A DNA stretch of 64,000 nt from Pontibacter populi (GTDB lineage: Bacteria; Bacteroidota; Bacteroidia; Cytophagales; Hymenobacteraceae), in assembly GCF_019336435.1 (NCBI RefSeq), contig NZ_JAHWXQ010000009.1, positions 1 through 64,000 on the forward strand. The letters run 5' to 3'. Each line of letters begins with the position of its first letter. Within the stretch, counting starts at the first letter, position 1. The position numbers and the translations under genes were made by a program. Under the pieces are notes generated by a model. It saw only the letters and a list, made by a program, of their open reading frames with translations, had not been told where the DNA came from and ran no database searches. Shown here piece after piece: positions 26,454 through 34,361 of the stretch.

Positions 26454-27797
26454 TTAGCTTACTTTTTGCAGGTAATCGCGCTGTGCTTCTTCAAGTAAGG
26501 TGATAATATGCTGGCGTTGTGCCCGGAGCTTTTTAACTATATTTTGCCTGCCATAAAACAGGCGTAAAAGCAGCCAATGGCTTTGTGTGTGCTGCAGCCT
26601 GTTCCAGTAATGCAGGGTAAAAAAGCCACTTAATGGCAGGCTAAGGAAATAGAATAGCAGTTCTATCCCATCTATGTTCAGCCATTCGTGCGCCAGCCAT
26701 AGTTCCAGTCCATAACATATCGGGAAGGTAAAGATGCCGACGGTAAGCATTATCGGTGCAAACCATTCTTCTTCGCGGGTTACGGCGCGGGCCACTTTAG
26801 ACGGCACTATGTACGGAATATAGTTGTGCAGCAGTCCAAAAAGGTAAATCGGGAATCCTAGTAAAATGTATAACAACCCGATGATGCTTTGCTTCATCAC
26901 ATCGCTGCTTTCTTTGCTTAGCATCGGGTCCTGAATGCCCAGGCGCTGCAATTGCCTGGTATAGTTGCTCAGTTCCTGTTTTATAGTTGCTATCCGGTCA
27001 GGCTCGGTCTGACTAAAGTGGGTTATGCTTTTAATGATGCCTTTGGTAACTATAAAATCCTGCTCGTGCGGTAACGTGCTGGCTGGCACTGCAGGCGAAA
27101 GTCGGTCTCTGTAAATTGCTTCTACTTGCCGGGCCAGTTCATCTTCCTCGTCTGTTGGGGTGTGTATGATCAGCTTTTCCAACCTTACCCGAATTTCTTC
27201 GGTAAGGGCAAGCACGGCATCAGGGCCATCCTGCTGGTAGGTTGTTAGGTACTCTGAAACGGAAATCGGTTTGCCAACATTTACAAAAACATCGCTCCTG
27301 AAGCGGGTAGGGGCAGAATAATTCAACCCGACCGGCAATATTTTTACTTCCTGGTTACTTTCCAAAGCAGCGCCTAAAGCAATCCGGGCCGTACCAGTTT
27401 TAAGTTTGCGCAGGCGCCGCTGGTTAAAGCTGTTGCCTTCCGGAAAAATAAGTAATGTCTTTTGTTGGTCGAGCGCTTTAAAACTGGCAGCAAAAGCATC
27501 GTCGTTGCTTATAGTTGCGTTGGGATTATCTTCTTTGCGGTGTATCGGTATCAGGTGCATCTGGCGCAGCATCCAGTTCTGAAATGAAGAGCCAAACACG
27601 GTGCTCTTGGCAATAAAAAATACCGGCTGCTTTAACTGGGCAGCTATCACAATCGGGTCCATAAACGTGTTCGGGTGGTTCGAAACGACCAGCAACGGGC
27701 CGGTGTCGGGTATCAGGTGGGCGTGGCGCACTTCCAGTTTCCGGAAAAAGAACCAAAGCCCGGCTTTATAAAGCAGCTTCAGGAAGGTGTAAAGCAT
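26454..27797 (-). CDS. Lysophospholipid acyltransferase family protein
   Basis: This PlsC-type acyltransferase domain spans residues ~20-200. The catalytic H41-x5-D47 appears as SNHPNTFMD, and the phosphate-binding motif as FPEGNS (~115-120). The second half (~205-447) is an extension with two or more membrane helices (~290-400), so at 447 residues it is much longer than a minimal 1-acylglycerol-3-phosphate acyltransferase. It begins one base after the stop of the M28 peptidase gene, so the two form an operon. The acyl acceptor is not certain. Confidence 0.85.
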   Translation of the reverse strand: MLYTFLKLLYKAGLWFFFRKLEVRHAHLIPDTGPLLVVSNHPNTFMDPIVIAAQLKQPVFFIAKSTVFGSSFQNWMLRQMHLIPIHRKEDNPNATISNDDAFAASFKALDQQKTLLIFPEGNSFNQRRLRKLKTGTARIALGAALESNQEVKILPVGLNYSAPTRFRSDVFVNVGKPISVSEYLTTYQQDGPDAVLALTEEIRVRLEKLIIHTPTDEEDELARQVEAIYRDRLSPAVPASTLPHEQDFIVTKGIIKSITHFSQTEPDRIATIKQELSNYTRQLQRLGIQDPMLSKESSDVMKQSIIGLLYILLGFPIYLFGLLHNYIPYIVPSKVARAVTREEEWFAPIMLTVGIFTFPICYGLELWLAHEWLNIDGIELLFYFLSLPLSGFFTLHYWNRLQHTQSHWLLLRLFYGRQNIVKKLRAQRQHIITLLEEAQRDYLQKVS

Positions 27798-27798
27798 G

Positions 27799-28713
27799 TT
27801 AAGGTAGTTTCAGAATGGAGGTATACACGGCATCTACCACTTCACCCATGCGCTTAAAATCCAGGGTATGAATGGTATCGGTAGGTTGGTGATAATTGCT
27901 GTTCCTGTAGAAGGAAGTATCTGTGATCATGAGCGCATCAAACCCGAAACGCCAGTAGTTGAGATGATCTGAAAAGTCTACGCCGGTTACGAAAGCTGGC
28001 GCACGCAATGATTTTACAGGTAGCGTAGCGGCCTTTTTATAGTTGCGCAACATGCTTCGCCCGAAACTGCCATTACCAAAGCGCTGCACTACGGCAATGT
28101 AGTTGCCGCGACTACCATACAAAAGTTTCATAGGAGCTAAGGGATAACGTTGTGTGCCTTTCTCATCTTTAAAATAACCTATCATTTCCAGAGAGATCAT
28201 ACCCATTAGCTTGGCCTGTTGCTCATAAAGCGAGTTGGCATGCACGTAGCTGCCCATGTGCTCTGTCCGGAAGTACGGAGGCTCTTCCAGCGTGTAGGCA
28301 ACAAAATCTATCCTGAAAGGCAACGTATGGGTATTGAGTAACCTGGCAAGTTCCAGCAAGCCTGCTACACCGCTGGCATTATCATCTGCGCCGGGTTGGT
28401 CTTCACATACATCATAATGTGCTCCTACCACCAGCCGTGGCGCATCTGCAGGCCCTGCCGAAAATATAACATTCCGATATTCTTTTCCGGCCACGGTATA
28501 CACCTGCTCCTGTACCTGCCCGTTCAGTTGTTCAAACTCGTGGCGGATATAGGCTGCTACCTGGTTAAGTGCATCGGTGTGCTGGTGGTTGCGTGGCTGC
28601 GCTGTCCCGGTAATGGCAAGCAGGTGCTGTTTTAGCTTTACGGTGTCTGCATTGCCGGCAAATGCAGATGTAGTACATACAAAGCAAGCCAGCCATACAA
28701 ATAATGCCTTCAT
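27799..28713 (-). CDS. Secreted M28 family peptidase
   Basis: The ATG at 28713 gives a signal peptide (MKALFVWLACFVCTTSAFA) and replaces an earlier in-frame start at 28743. The 304-residue protein is a compact M28 zinc aminopeptidase-type domain. Metal and catalytic residues are visible in VGAHYDVCEDQPGADDNASG (His, Asp, Asp), the Glu pair in YTLEEPP, and FSDHLNYW near the end. It lacks the PA insert present in the other M28 protein at 3611-5386. Translationally it is almost joined to the downstream acyltransferase. Confidence 0.87.
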   Translation of the reverse strand: MKALFVWLACFVCTTSAFAGNADTVKLKQHLLAITGTAQPRNHQHTDALNQVAAYIRHEFEQLNGQVQEQVYTVAGKEYRNVIFSAGPADAPRLVVGAHYDVCEDQPGADDNASGVAGLLELARLLNTHTLPFRIDFVAYTLEEPPYFRTEHMGSYVHANSLYEQQAKLMGMISLEMIGYFKDEKGTQRYPLAPMKLLYGSRGNYIAVVQRFGNGSFGRSMLRNYKKAATLPVKSLRAPAFVTGVDFSDHLNYWRFGFDALMITDTSFYRNSNYHQPTDTIHTLDFKRMGEVVDAVYTSILKLP

Positions 28714-28832
28714 CAGAATTTTAGAAATAAATATAATGACCAAGATAGCAATTTATAGTAGATAACCACTATCTAAAGCAAGGGGCAAGCCACAGCGAAA
28801 TAGCAGATGTAAGATGGAACTGCTGGCATGAA

Positions 28833-29243
28833 TCAGGAATGTCTCTTAACCGAAGGTACGGTTGTGAGCCAGTCGTAGGCAGAGGTGAGGTCGCTGAAGG
28901 AGCGGGTTTCGATATAAGATTCCAGTTGTTTATAGAATAGCTGTTGCTGCAACTCCGTTTCGGGATGAAAGGGATGAATAACAGCTACTTTCTTTAATGG
29001 GAGCTTAGTGTAGGCTTTGGCAAAAATGGTGCAGGTCCAGTGCAGGTCTTCTTCCGAAACGGGCTGAAGCAGACGTCTGTCCATCACTGCATATTCTACC
29101 TGTAGTTCGCGCGCAATCCGGGCGATGTTTATAAGTGCCTGGCGGTATTGCAGGCTGCTGCAGTCGCTATACCACTGGGTAATTAAAACATTATTCGCCT
29201 CATGATGCTCAACCTGCAGGTAATCCGTCTGAAAATACACCAT
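28833..29243 (-). CDS. Unknown cytoplasmic protein of 136 residues
   Basis: I do not recognise it with confidence. It lacks a signal peptide and membrane helices. Alternating strands and helices, with YAVMDRRLLQPVS and KKVAVIHPFHPE in the middle, recall small alpha/beta STAS- or SpoIIAA-like proteins of Bacteroidota. That likeness is weak. The gene is single, with an AT-rich upstream region. Confidence 0.55.
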   Translation of the reverse strand: MVYFQTDYLQVEHHEANNVLITQWYSDCSSLQYRQALINIARIARELQVEYAVMDRRLLQPVSEEDLHWTCTIFAKAYTKLPLKKVAVIHPFHPETELQQQLFYKQLESYIETRSFSDLTSAYDWLTTVPSVKRHS

Positions 29244-29430
29244 GCCTTTAAGTGTTAGGTTGTATAATATTAATTATAATTAATTGGTTTTCAAAGTGTT
29301 TTATAAAAATTAATATATACGTAACTGCTGATGCTCAAATTTATAGTTGGCCGCAGTATAATACCTGAAATAAAGCCCTGCGCCAGTTTTTAGACTAACG
29401 CAGGGCTGCTACAGTTTATAAATAGACAAT

Positions 29431-29676
29431 TTACTTGGTGCGCAGGTTGTTGGCGTTGCTGCCGTCCAGTTCACGGGTATCTTTTTCGTCTTTGGCTGCT
29501 ACATTGCCACCTACTTCCTTGCCTTCGGGCTCCGGGTCCAGTATGTCTTCCGATTTAGGAGATTTAATTTCCACTTCATCTTTTTTCACGCCTTCCAGCG
29601 GTTCCGGGTTCTCATCCGGCAGGCGCTTACCTTCATCAGCATTTGTTATGATATCGTCTTCTTTGGGGGTTTCCAT
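29431..29676 (-). CDS. Small acidic disordered protein
   Basis: The ATG at 29676 (METPKEDD) is chosen over an upstream in-frame start at 29721. The 81 residues are dominated by Glu, Asp, Lys and Pro, with no hydrophobic core, so the protein is probably disordered and cytoplasmic. I do not recognise a family. Coding status rests on the open frame, the plausible start and the isolated position. Confidence 0.5.
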   Translation of the reverse strand: METPKEDDIITNADEGKRLPDENPEPLEGVKKDEVEIKSPKSEDILDPEPEGKEVGGNVAAKDEKDTRELDGSNANNLRTK

Positions 29677-29798
29677 AGTTGTATAGTTTAGTACACTTAT
29701 AGGTACGCAAATGCAGCACATAGTTTAAGCTGATGCTCTGTTTATTATCGGCTGAATTTTAGCTGCTACTCTGGCAACAAAATGAATGGAAATAAGTA

Positions 29799-29834
29799 TT
29801 TACTTTATGTAAATTATATTTTACATTTGGTAAA
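29799..29834. promoter_or_regulatory. Nested dyad overlapping a promoter: likely autoregulatory operator
   Basis: Two inverted repeats share one centre (29816.5). The inner arms are ATGTAAA (29807-29813) and TTTACAT (29820-29826). The outer arms are TTTAC (29799-29803) and GTAAA (29830-29834). The right half contains TACATTTG (29822-29829), a match to the Bacteroidota -7 box. A bound regulator would therefore block transcription of the membrane protein/XRE operon 30 bases downstream. Confidence 0.55.
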
Positions 29835-29863
29835 CTAATTTATACATACTAAACGGATTTATT

Positions 29864-30340
29864 ATGATAAATGAAACTACATTCCAGGTACAGCTATTAC
29901 CTTATGCCTACAAGAAGTATGGCTTCTGGATCCTGATCTTAGGCTTGCCTATAGTTGCAGCTATAGTTTATCTGTTTAAAAGTACAGGCATGATCACCGA
30001 TTCCAGGTCTTTCTTTGATGAGTGGAATGACACCCTGGTATATTATCCGATCATAATCGGGATGGCGCTGCTCGTTTTTTCAAAAGAGAAACAGGAAGAC
30101 GAGATGGTACAGAACCTGCGCTACAAAGCCTTTGTGAGCGGCGTGTTTTTTCTGGTAATAGCGCTGCTGCTTTTGCCGGTGTTTAGCAGTATGGTTGCGT
30201 TGCTCGAAGGTAATAGGATTGAAATGCCAGATGTTGGCGGCATGCTCGGTGCGCTGTTCATGCTTCTGTTCTATACCTACCTTTCATTTAAATACAACCT
30301 GCACCGCACACGCAGGGCCCTGGAAACAGATGAAGAATAA
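29864..30340 (+). CDS. Four-helix membrane protein paired with XRE regulator
   Basis: This 158-residue membrane protein has about four hydrophobic helices (roughly 18-38, 55-75, 88-112 and 122-142) and a short basic C-terminal tail. I do not recognise a named family. Its last 11 bases overlap the start of the following XRE-type regulator, so the two are translationally coupled. Membrane protein plus small XRE repressor pairs are common in Bacteroidota and Firmicutes, but the sensed signal is unknown. Confidence 0.75.
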   Translation: MINETTFQVQLLPYAYKKYGFWILILGLPIVAAIVYLFKSTGMITDSRSFFDEWNDTLVYYPIIIGMALLVFSKEKQEDEMVQNLRYKAFVSGVFFLVIALLLLPVFSSMVALLEGNRIEMPDVGGMLGALFMLLFYTYLSFKYNLHRTRRALETDEE

Positions 30341-30530
30341 CATAAAGGTAGAGCGGGCCAAAAAAGACCTGACCCAGGAACAACTAGCCGAAACGCTTGG
30401 TGTTACCCGCCAAACTATAAATGCCATCGAAAAAAATAAATATCTGCCCTCTACACTGCTTGCCCTTAAAATGTCGGCTTTGTTTGGCGTAACCGTTAAC
30501 GAGCTTTTTATACTGGAAGAAGGAGATTAG
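30330..30530 (+). CDS. XRE-family helix-turn-helix regulator
   Basis: The protein has 66 residues and is a single HTH_3 domain. DLTQEQLAETLGVTRQTINAIEKNK forms the helix-turn-helix (cut here for description: DLTQEQLAETLGV and RQTINAIEKNKYLPS). The ATG at 30330 overlaps the end of the membrane protein gene, as ATGAAGAATAA. A longer in-frame start at 30195 would lie inside the upstream gene and encode an implausible Cys-rich leader. It probably controls its own operon through the dyad at 29799-29834. Confidence 0.9.
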   Translation: MKNNIKVERAKKDLTQEQLAETLGVTRQTINAIEKNKYLPSTLLALKMSALFGVTVNELFILEEGD

Positions 30531-30574
30531 TAGGTTTAAACTATAGTTCTTGAGTTGTCATTCCCGCTGTTGCT

Positions 30575-30692
30575 CTTTCGGACTTCCAGGTCCGAAAGCA
30601 CTCTGCCGGGGATTTCCTAATCCCCGTACCCAGCTGCCCATTTACACGGACTCTGAAGTCCGCAGCAGGCAACGTTTCGGACACAGATGTCC
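30575..30692. repeat. Four-hairpin intergenic element
   Basis: Four successive stem-loops occupy 118 bases. A: 30575-30583 with 30590-30598 (9 bp). B: 30607-30614 with 30619-30626 (8 bp, 4-base loop). C: 30647-30652 with 30657-30662 (6 bp). D: 30679-30683 with 30688-30692 (5 bp). Stems A, C and D share the GGAC/GTCC core, so the unit itself looks iterated. It resembles dispersed REP-like elements, but only one copy is in the window. Confidence 0.65.
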
Positions 30693-30853
30693 AAAACAGC
30701 AATCTTTTCTTTAACCTAAGGTTATGCACGGAACCCCAACTATAGCAGGAATTTCTGTCGCATATAGCCATAATGGGAAGCAAACTATAGCCAGCCAACG
30801 CACCAACTATAGCCCGGTAATCCGAAATTAAATTAGCCTTTAATTGGTTTCTC

Positions 30854-30885
30854 TTTGTCTGCCCCAACATTTTGCCTTAACTTTG
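30854..30885 (+). promoter_or_regulatory. carB promoter
   Basis: TTTG at 30854-30857 and TAACTTTG at 30878-30885, separated by 20 bases, fit the Bacteroidota consensus. The predicted leader is about 24 bases, ending at the ATG at 30916. This excludes the in-frame upstream start at 30844. Confidence 0.65.
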
Positions 30886-30915
30886 GGCAATTTATACCTG
30901 CCACACTTTCTTACT

Positions 30916-33729
30916 ATGCCAAAAGACACCAGTATTAAATCAGTTCTCATTATCGGTTCCGGTCCCATTGTTATCGGACAAGCTTGCGAATTCGATTATT
31001 CAGGCTCCCAGGCCGCCCGTTCTTTAAGAGAAGAGGGAATAGAAGTAACGCTCATCAACTCCAACCCTGCTACTATCATGACAGACCCGGTTACTGCCGA
31101 TAATGTCTATCTGAAGCCACTGGAGAAGAAATACATCATCGAGATACTGGAGAAGCATAAAATTGATGCCGTGTTGCCAACTATGGGCGGACAAACTGCT
31201 CTGAACCTGGCCATCGATTGTGAAAAGGCTGGTATCTGGAAAAAATATGGTGTCCGCATTATTGGTGTAGATATCAAAGCTATTGAGACCACAGAAGACC
31301 GCGAGCAGTTCCGACTGAAAATGCTGGAGCTTGGCGTTAACGTTTGTAAAGGCGAAACAGCCACATCGTTCCTGGAAGGAAAGGAAATTGCTCAGGAAAT
31401 TGGTTTCCCGCTTGTAATTCGTCCTTCGTTTACACTGGGCGGCTTTGGCGGCGGCTTTGTTAATACGCCCGAAGAATTTGACGTTGCTTTAACACGCGGC
31501 CTGCACGCTTCTCCAACCCACGAGGTACTGGTGGAGCAAAGCATCCTTGGCTGGAAAGAGTACGAACTGGAATTGCTGCGCGATAACATTGGCAACATCA
31601 TCATCATCTGCTCTATCGAGAACTTCGACCCGATGGGTATCCATACCGGCGACTCGATAACCGTAGCACCGGCCATGACGCTGCCAGACACTGTGTACCA
31701 GAAAATGCGCGACCTGGCTATCAAAATGATGAACGGCATCGGGCAATTTGCAGGTGGCTGTAACGTACAGTTCTCTGTTAACCCGGATGATGATACTATC
31801 ATTGCTATTGAGATCAACCCGCGTGTGTCTCGTTCATCTGCTCTGGCCTCTAAAGCAACCGGTTACCCGATCGCTAAAATTGCAGCTAAACTGGCAATTG
31901 GTTATAACCTGGATGAGCTGAAAAACGCCATCACCAAAACTACATCCGCTTACTTCGAGCCTGCTCTGGACTACGTTATCGTTAAGATACCGCGCTGGAA
32001 CTTCGATAAATTCCCGGGTGCCGACCGTAAACTCGGCCTGCAGATGAAATCGGTGGGTGAAGTGATGGGTATTGGCCGTACGTTCCAGGAAGCGCTGCAG
32101 AAGGCTTGCCAAAGCCTGGAGATAAAGCGTAACGGACTTGGTGCCGATGGTAAAGAAAAAACAGACTATAACTACCTGATCGATAGCCTTACCAATGCCA
32201 GCTGGAACCGCCTGTTCAGTATAAAAGATGCTATGCGCATTGGTATACCAACGAGTACGATTCAGAAGATTACCAAGATAGACCCATGGTTCCTGGCCCA
32301 GATTGAGGAGCTGGACATGATGGAGAAGGAAATCGAGAAGTATACCCTAGCCAATATCCCGGCTGATCTGCTGCGCGAAGCCAAAGTAAAAGGCTACGCA
32401 GACCGCCAGATTGCACACCTGCTGCGCTGCCGCGAAAGTGAGGTGCATGCTTTAAGAACTGAAATGGGCATTAAGCGGGTATTTAAAATGGTAGATACCT
32501 GTGCTGCTGAGTTCGAGGCAAAAACACCATACTTCTACAGCACTTTTGAAGGCGAGAACGAAAGCATCGTTACAGAAAAGAAAAAAGTAGTGGTACTGGG
32601 CTCTGGTCCGAACCGAATCGGGCAGGGCATTGAGTTCGACTATAGTTGCGTGCACGGGGTGCTGGCTGCCAAAGAGCTGGGCTACGAAACTATCATGATC
32701 AACTGCAACCCTGAAACAGTAAGTACAGACTTCGATATTTCGGATAAACTATACTTTGAGCCTGTTTTCTGGGAGCATATTTACGATATCATCCTGCACG
32801 AAAAACCGGAAGGTGTTATTGTGCAGTTGGGCGGACAAACTGCTCTGAAACTGGCTGAGAAACTGGATCGTTATGGCATAAAAGTGCTGGGTACAAGCTA
32901 CAAAGCCCTTGACCTTGCCGAAGACCGCGGTTCGTTTTCTTCTATGCTGCGCGACCTAAACATTCCATATCCTCCGTTTGCTGTGATCGAGACGGCAGAA
33001 GAGGCGCTGGAAATGTGCAAGCAACTTAAGTTCCCGCTGCTGGTGCGCCCAAGCTACGTACTAGGTGGCCAGAACATGAAGATCGTAATAAACGAGAAAG
33101 AACTCGAAGCCCACGTGATTGACCTGCTGAAGGATCACCCGGGTAACAAAGTACTCTTAGACCACTTCCTGGATAGAGCCATTGAAGCGGAAGCTGATGC
33201 TATTTGTGACGGCGAAGACGTGTATATCTGCGGTATCATGGAGCACATCGAGCCGGCCGGTATTCACTCCGGAGACTCATACGCTGTGCTGCCTCCTTTC
33301 GACCTGAGCGAGAACGTGATGCGCCAGATAGAAGACCACACGAAAAAGATCGCTGTTGCCTTGAATACGGTTGGTGTAATCAACATTCAGTTTGCTATTA
33401 AAGATGAGGTAGTGTACATCATCGAGGCAAACCCACGTGCATCACGAACCTTCCCGTTCATTGCCAAGGCTTACCGTGAGCCGTACATTAACTACGCTAC
33501 CAAAATTATGTTGGGCCACGCCAAGGTGAAGGACTTTACCTTTAACCCATATAAGAAGGGCTACGCCATCAAAGTTCCGGTATTCTCTTACAACAAATTC
33601 CCGGAAGTAAACAAGGAGCTCGGCCCTGAGATGAAATCTACCGGCGAAGCCATTTATTTTATAGATGACCTGCAGGACGATTACTTTACCAATGTATATT
33701 CTGAAAGGAACATGTATATGAGTAAGTAA
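30916..33729 (+). CDS. carB: Carbamoyl-phosphate synthase large subunit, short form
   Basis: This subunit makes carbamoyl phosphate for pyrimidine and arginine synthesis. It holds two tandem carboxyphosphate/carbamate synthetase halves. The first opens with LIIGSGPIVIGQACEFDYSG and the second, near residue 555, with VVLGSGPNRIGQGIEFDYS. Each half has an ATP-grasp domain. The protein stops after the second ATP-grasp unit, at 937 residues. E. coli CarB (1073) continues into a C-terminal allosteric (MGS-like) domain that is missing here. The reading frame ends cleanly before a terminator, so this is a natural short form. carA is not in the window. Confidence 0.95.
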   Translation: MPKDTSIKSVLIIGSGPIVIGQACEFDYSGSQAARSLREEGIEVTLINSNPATIMTDPVTADNVYLKPLEKKYIIEILEKHKIDAVLPTMGGQTALNLAIDCEKAGIWKKYGVRIIGVDIKAIETTEDREQFRLKMLELGVNVCKGETATSFLEGKEIAQEIGFPLVIRPSFTLGGFGGGFVNTPEEFDVALTRGLHASPTHEVLVEQSILGWKEYELELLRDNIGNIIIICSIENFDPMGIHTGDSITVAPAMTLPDTVYQKMRDLAIKMMNGIGQFAGGCNVQFSVNPDDDTIIAIEINPRVSRSSALASKATGYPIAKIAAKLAIGYNLDELKNAITKTTSAYFEPALDYVIVKIPRWNFDKFPGADRKLGLQMKSVGEVMGIGRTFQEALQKACQSLEIKRNGLGADGKEKTDYNYLIDSLTNASWNRLFSIKDAMRIGIPTSTIQKITKIDPWFLAQIEELDMMEKEIEKYTLANIPADLLREAKVKGYADRQIAHLLRCRESEVHALRTEMGIKRVFKMVDTCAAEFEAKTPYFYSTFEGENESIVTEKKKVVVLGSGPNRIGQGIEFDYSCVHGVLAAKELGYETIMINCNPETVSTDFDISDKLYFEPVFWEHIYDIILHEKPEGVIVQLGGQTALKLAEKLDRYGIKVLGTSYKALDLAEDRGSFSSMLRDLNIPYPPFAVIETAEEALEMCKQLKFPLLVRPSYVLGGQNMKIVINEKELEAHVIDLLKDHPGNKVLLDHFLDRAIEAEADAICDGEDVYICGIMEHIEPAGIHSGDSYAVLPPFDLSENVMRQIEDHTKKIAVALNTVGVINIQFAIKDEVVYIIEANPRASRTFPFIAKAYREPYINYATKIMLGHAKVKDFTFNPYKKGYAIKVPVFSYNKFPEVNKELGPEMKSTGEAIYFIDDLQDDYFTNVYSERNMYMSK

Positions 33730-33749
33730 GCTCGAAGGATAAAATTGAT

Positions 33750-33788
33750 AAAAGCCCTTTGCTATAGTTTAGCAAAGGGCTTTTTGTT
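33750..33788 (+). terminator. carB terminator
   Basis: A 13-bp stem (33751-33763 with 33771-33783) is followed by TTTTTGTTTG. The loop and upper stem carry a CTATAG motif. Confidence 0.85.
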
Positions 33789-33888
33789 TGTCTGAATCAA
33801 GGTTGCCAAGATCGAATGATTTGCTGTACTGTTAAGACCTAGCAGTGTGCGCAGCTCCTGCTAGCGTCTGGGCTATAGTACTACTTTT

Positions 33889-34336
33889 GTCATTTCGAGT
33901 GTAGCGAGAAATCTATTTCAACTTATAGTTGACGTCTTTTGTAATCCGAGCCAAGCCTTCCTTTTAAACTTTCTTTCATCCTGGGAGCTCTACTTGCCTA
34001 CAGTTTTATAGTTAGCTTTGGTGCCCTCATGGCCGGGAGGCCCCGTCTTCGGGCATCGCGCGGTGTACATTTCCTTTTCTCGTACCTCGAAATGCCTGGC
34101 GGCACCAGAAATCTACAAGGCGCTCAACCCAAAGACTGAGATCTTTCGCATAGCCATAGTTTGTCTATAGTTTGAATCGGTAAGCTTCGAAATTTATCGT
34201 GGTAGTATTTTCGAAGGGACAGGTAAACCTGTCCTTTCGTGGATTGTAACTATAGAACTGTAGCTTAGAAATTAGCTATGGCAGAAAATCCCCTCTAGGG
34301 AGGGGTAGGGGTGGGTTAAAACGATAACTATAAAAC
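33889..34336. repeat. Composite intergenic repeat, copy 1
   Basis: This is one of two large related elements (see 51367-51935). It starts with GTCATTTCGAG...GAGAAATCT (33889-33914). The strongly conserved 161-base core is at 33979-34139, about 94 percent identical and without gaps to 51456-51616. It ends with a CCCCTC-GAGGGG unit and GGGGTGGGTTAAAAC (34285-34322). Within the core, minus-strand 34070-33990 reads as ATG plus 25 codons and a TAG stop. Both copies lie between convergent genes. Confidence 0.8.
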
Positions 34337-34361
34337 GATAATAACTACCAGCCCTAAATAC

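Larger units (their letters stand above)
30531..30915. other. Intergenic region upstream of carB
   Basis: This 385-base gap contains the four-hairpin repeat at 30575-30692, several CTATAG motifs (30541, 30741, 30785, 30806 area) and the carB promoter. The open frame on the minus strand here is an accident of the hairpin element. Confidence 0.5.
33730..34361. other. Convergent intergenic region between carB and the LtaS-like gene
   Basis: These 632 bases contain the carB terminator, then a composite of repeats listed separately: a GTCATTTCGAG-type unit, the 161-bp element with a 26-codon frame, and a CCCCTC/GAGGGG unit. No conventional gene is visible. Confidence 0.6.

Noticed and set aside
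30541..30870. Minus-strand open frame of 109 codons upstream of carB
   Set aside because: It runs through the four-hairpin repeat and the carB promoter, has no recognisable domain and an odd composition, so it is most likely accidental.
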